Positions 60,801 through 64,000 of a DNA stretch of 64,000 nt are shown one piece after another (position 1 is the stretch's first letter; each line of letters starts with the position of its first letter). Both the position numbers and the translations under genes were made by a program. This DNA is from Parus major (lineage: Eukaryota > Chordata > Aves > Passeriformes > Paridae). The stretch spans positions 51,614,269-51,678,268 of the forward strand of contig NC_031774.1 of assembly GCF_001522545.3 (NCBI RefSeq). The letters are read 5' to 3'. The notes below the pieces were generated by a model that made no database searches, was not told the origin of the DNA, and was given only the letters and a program-made list of their open reading frames with translations.

Positions 60801-63800
60801 TCTTACTGAGGTGTGACTTCAAAATTGCTTTTTGCTGGCAGTTTGAAACATGATTACGGGGGCATAATCTGAGTCCTGCTGTTAAAGGTTCCTGAAAAGG
60901 AAGAGAAGCCATTGCAGATGACACCCTGTAGTGGCATGGAAACTATAACAGAATGCTGTTTGCAAAAGGGTGGCAGCTGGAATGTTTGTATTATCTGTGC
61001 TTGTGTTCACCACTGATCCCACATGCAGGTGTGGGAGCATCTAACTAATATGCATGAGGACAAAGCTCTGTGCATACAGACAGACATCTCCCCATCCCCT
61101 TGTTCACTACAGCTTGTTCATTGGGATAAGGTTGTGGTGGTCTTGTAAGCTCAATGCTCTGTTGTATTTTATGACAGTACTTCATGAACGGCTTCCTAGT
61201 TTTGCTGCACAAGAAAATGCTGGCATTCAGTGTTGTGGAAGAGAATTCCTCACCAATCTGGCTGCTCTGTTGCTGAGCTTGTTTTGCTTTTCTGGTCTGA
61301 CATACTTCTTCATAAAATAAATACAAAACCCAAGGCAGACAAATCTGACTGTTAGGCATATTGCATAATGTGTTTTATTTGTCAGTGTGCTTTCTGCTTG
61401 TTTTCTGTGACAAGATATCCAAGATGTCAGGTCCAAAAGCGGAGTCCTGTTGCACCCTGTACAGTTTATTCTGGTGTGAAATCTCTCTCTTGACAGCTGA
61501 CAGTCCAGCCCAGAGCAGTTTCATATCTCTGTGACACTCTCACCTGCTGCTCATTTGGCATTGGGTACTGTGTCTGTGTTAAGTCTTGAATATTCTTCTG
61601 TCACCCCTGCCTGCCTGCCTCCTTGTGACTAATTATTCAGTTTTGTTTTGAAGAAGTCTTGCTTTTGGAAGACTTCACATCTCCAATCATCTTTAGCTTC
61701 TTTTTGTTTGGAAGAAACTTAATGGAGAAGCAGACATTCATAGTTGTGGACTGTGACTTGCAAGTTTGGGAACTTTGTGCTCTCTTGACTGACAATTCTC
61801 CTGTCAGCATCTCTTTTAGTACCTCTTTTTCTGTATTTCTTTTGTGGGTCAGAAGCAGGTCATGCCTTGTTTTTTTCTATCATTTTAAGAAAAGTAATGC
61901 TTCCTGAATTGTTTCTACAAATCAACATGCTTGAGGTTGGCTTTTGACTTCAGGAATTGATAGAATAGTGGAGGTCTTGAATATGATTTTAGAAAATACA
62001 CAGCTGCAGAGGGAAAAGAGGTATTAGTATCTATAAGTCAAGGAACTGAAACATTTAGTTTCTAAACTGCAAGTGCCAAATGAAGCTTTTCCAATTGCAC
62101 ATGGGAAGCAAGTCCATAGTTAGCTAGGTTTCAGCAGTCTGGATACCTAAGGAGTTCCACTTTTTTCCATCTCTTGCTTATTTTTTTTCTCTTACAAGCA
62201 CAGAAAAGTGTCAGGTCCTAAGCTTATGACTTCAGTTCCCTATGTCCAGCCACTGATACACAACAGCAGCACTCACCCCTTGGGCAGTCTAAATCTAGAC
62301 TACTTTTGGAATCTGCTTTCCTTTCTCGTTCATGGCACTTCTGTGAACCTCCTTGTCTGAATCATGTTCTCAACGTCAATCCCATTTCTTTTGTGCTGGT
62401 TACAATCTCGAGTTGCCTCTTCAGTGTCATTATTACCTGCTGGGTTTTTATGCTTGCTGGTGAAACTCTAGCTAAAGTCTGAAATAATCTGAATTTCCTC
62501 ATTAATGAGAAGTGTGAGTCACTTTCAGTTCAGCCCAGACTTTTCGGTTCTTTCACATATTGTGTCAAGACATAAGTCTCTGTAGTCTTTGAAGAGCAGA
62601 CAAGGAACAGACTAGCATTAATTCAGAATTATGGATCAGAATTTATAGTAGCTTTTCAGTTCATAGAACCTGTTGGGTTTTTTCATGTTTTTTTGGGTGT
62701 GTTTGTGTTGGTTTGAATAAGATGCAGTCAGTGGGTCTGTGTGATGAGGATGGGTTCCTTGGGCTCTCTGTGAGTTTGATGGAGGTCAGAGAGGCTTTCC
62801 CCTGGGCAAGGGGGCTGTGAAGTTAGAATTCTTCACTCAGCATCTCTACCCTTGCTTAGCTGGTGTTGTAAAAAGATGAAATGGTCTCAGCATTGAGTCA
62901 CGATGATTTTGTCTTTTATTTCTGTAAGTAATGGCATCAGAAATCAAAGATAATTCCATACCCCTTTAGTTTACATGGAGAATTCTGTACCGAAATTATC
63001 TACAAGTGAGTGTATGGTTTTGGGCTTAGCAAGGGGGAAGGTAAGATATCACAGAAACTATGTACAGGAGGGTTTGTGTATTTGGAATTGGTAAGGCATT
63101 TGACTCTCCTTGTGGCATTTGTGGATATACTTGGAGAAGTGAACTGGGCCTTATTTCTTTATTCTGCTTCTAAAAATTTGAATTATAACCCTATCAGTTG
63201 AGGCAACTGCAGAGCAGTGGAATAGGTTTACATCTAAATTACCAGTAAACATGGAGAGAAATTGAAGTTTGCTTTCCCCTTGCAGATAGCCACACACTTC
63301 TCATAGGCAGATAGCTTTTGTATCCTCTGACTGTGCTTTCTCCTGTATATGCTGAGCCTTTCTAAAAGCACTTACACTTGTTTGACTACTAGATTAGCTA
63401 AGAAATGATTGAAAACACATTTTAAAACTTAACCTGGGATATTATTCCTCTGTTGCTCTTCCAATGCTTTGCATGTTGACCTAGAAGATGGATTGTCCAA
63501 GATAATAGGTACTGTAATTTACTCTTCAGCTGGATTAATTATTTTCTCAGCTACCTGTCAGTTGTGCTTAGCCCTGGTAAATTAATCAAATGGCCATGTT
63601 ACATAGGCACTTCTCTGCTGTCAGATAGACTTTGCTTAGCTGCTCTCTTCAGGTGCAGATGTGCAGTGAAAAGGTTGGAAAATATCTAATAAGTAAAACC
63701 CTTTTGTGGTGTTGTAAAGCAGACTTAAAGCAGCGTGTCTTACACTGTGCCATGGCAAGGGGATAGACAGGAAAGGTGAGCAGGGGAGCTGGGCAGGCTC

Positions 63801-64000
63801 TGGATACCCTGTGCAGGACACAGGTGGTTGTGGGCTTTTGCAGTAGCATTTGAGCAATACCAGAGCACCTTCTTTACCACACCTCTTGCTGCCTCTAATA
63901 GTTGGACTCCAGTACTAAGCAATACTTTGCTGAGAGAGAAAGATATGAAAGAATCCCTTATATTTTCCTAGAGCAATGGACAGAATTAACACTTCATTTT
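57893..64000 (+). other. Intron-like DNA to the window end
   Basis: No supported exon, RNA gene or recognised interspersed repeat. Short frames (for example 58,967-59,302 and 61,054-61,320) lack motifs. AT-rich DNA at about 59,630-59,900 has homeodomain-type words but nothing more can be said. Confidence 0.45.

Noticed and set aside
1..64000. CRISPR arrays, prokaryotic operons, intact endogenous retroviruses or rRNA genes
   Set aside because: I scanned for spaced repeats, gene-dense coding blocks, paired long terminal repeats and rRNA-like conserved words and saw none. Divergent solitary LTRs could have escaped reading by eye.

Overview
This window looks like nuclear DNA from a vertebrate, most likely a bird. 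The evidence is: CR1-type LINE fragments are the only interspersed repeats I can recognise, and they are sparse, which is the avian pattern. There is one strong CpG island of about 2 kb. The rest is AT-leaning, intron-like or intergenic DNA with short T, CT and GT tracts. I see no operons, prokaryotic genes, CRISPR arrays or intact viral genes. Nearly all open frames are short chance frames. The long frames around 28.0-30.2 kb exist because GC-rich DNA has few stop codons.

Layout. (1) 0-12.2 kb: non-coding DNA with a 3' CR1 fragment near 0.5 kb. A single well-formed candidate protein-coding exon lies on the + strand at 3,030-3,170 (47 codons, phase 0 to phase 0, good acceptor and donor). I cannot assign it to a family. 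(2) 12,258-12,752: an assembly gap of Ns inside a polypyrimidine tract. (3) 12.8-28 kb: non-coding DNA with a decayed tRNA-Arg-like sequence near 19.0 kb, small perfect hairpins, AT-rich stretches that look like possible regulatory elements, and an old CR1/L3-type LINE remnant near 26 kb. (4) About 28.05-30.2 kb: the main CpG island. It carries an ordered promoter-like array (inverted CCAAT, GC boxes, ETS, a perfect kappa-B site), then a splice donor at 29,309/29,310, and two perfect AP-1 sites at its right edge. I read this as the start of a + strand gene whose first exon is probably untranslated. A possible divergent minus-strand start is also present. (5) 30.2-64 kb: a long exon-poor stretch in which T and G look enriched on the + strand. 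This is what a large first intron of a + strand gene would show. It holds two more CR1 fragments and a second, smaller CpG-rich block at 48.69-49.15 kb with its own TATA-like box, E-box and splice donors, possibly an alternative promoter.

How the parts may work together: the simplest reading is one large + strand gene starting at about 29.2 kb, with an internal alternative promoter at 48.7 kb, and a different (unidentified) transcription unit to the left carrying the exon at 3.0 kb. I could not name any gene. Gene identity, orientation and conservation all need alignment or transcript data, which I could not run. I saw no convincing new molecular system. The most interesting leads are the orphan exon, the promoter architecture with skew reversal, the internal CpG block and a 128-codon antisense frame.
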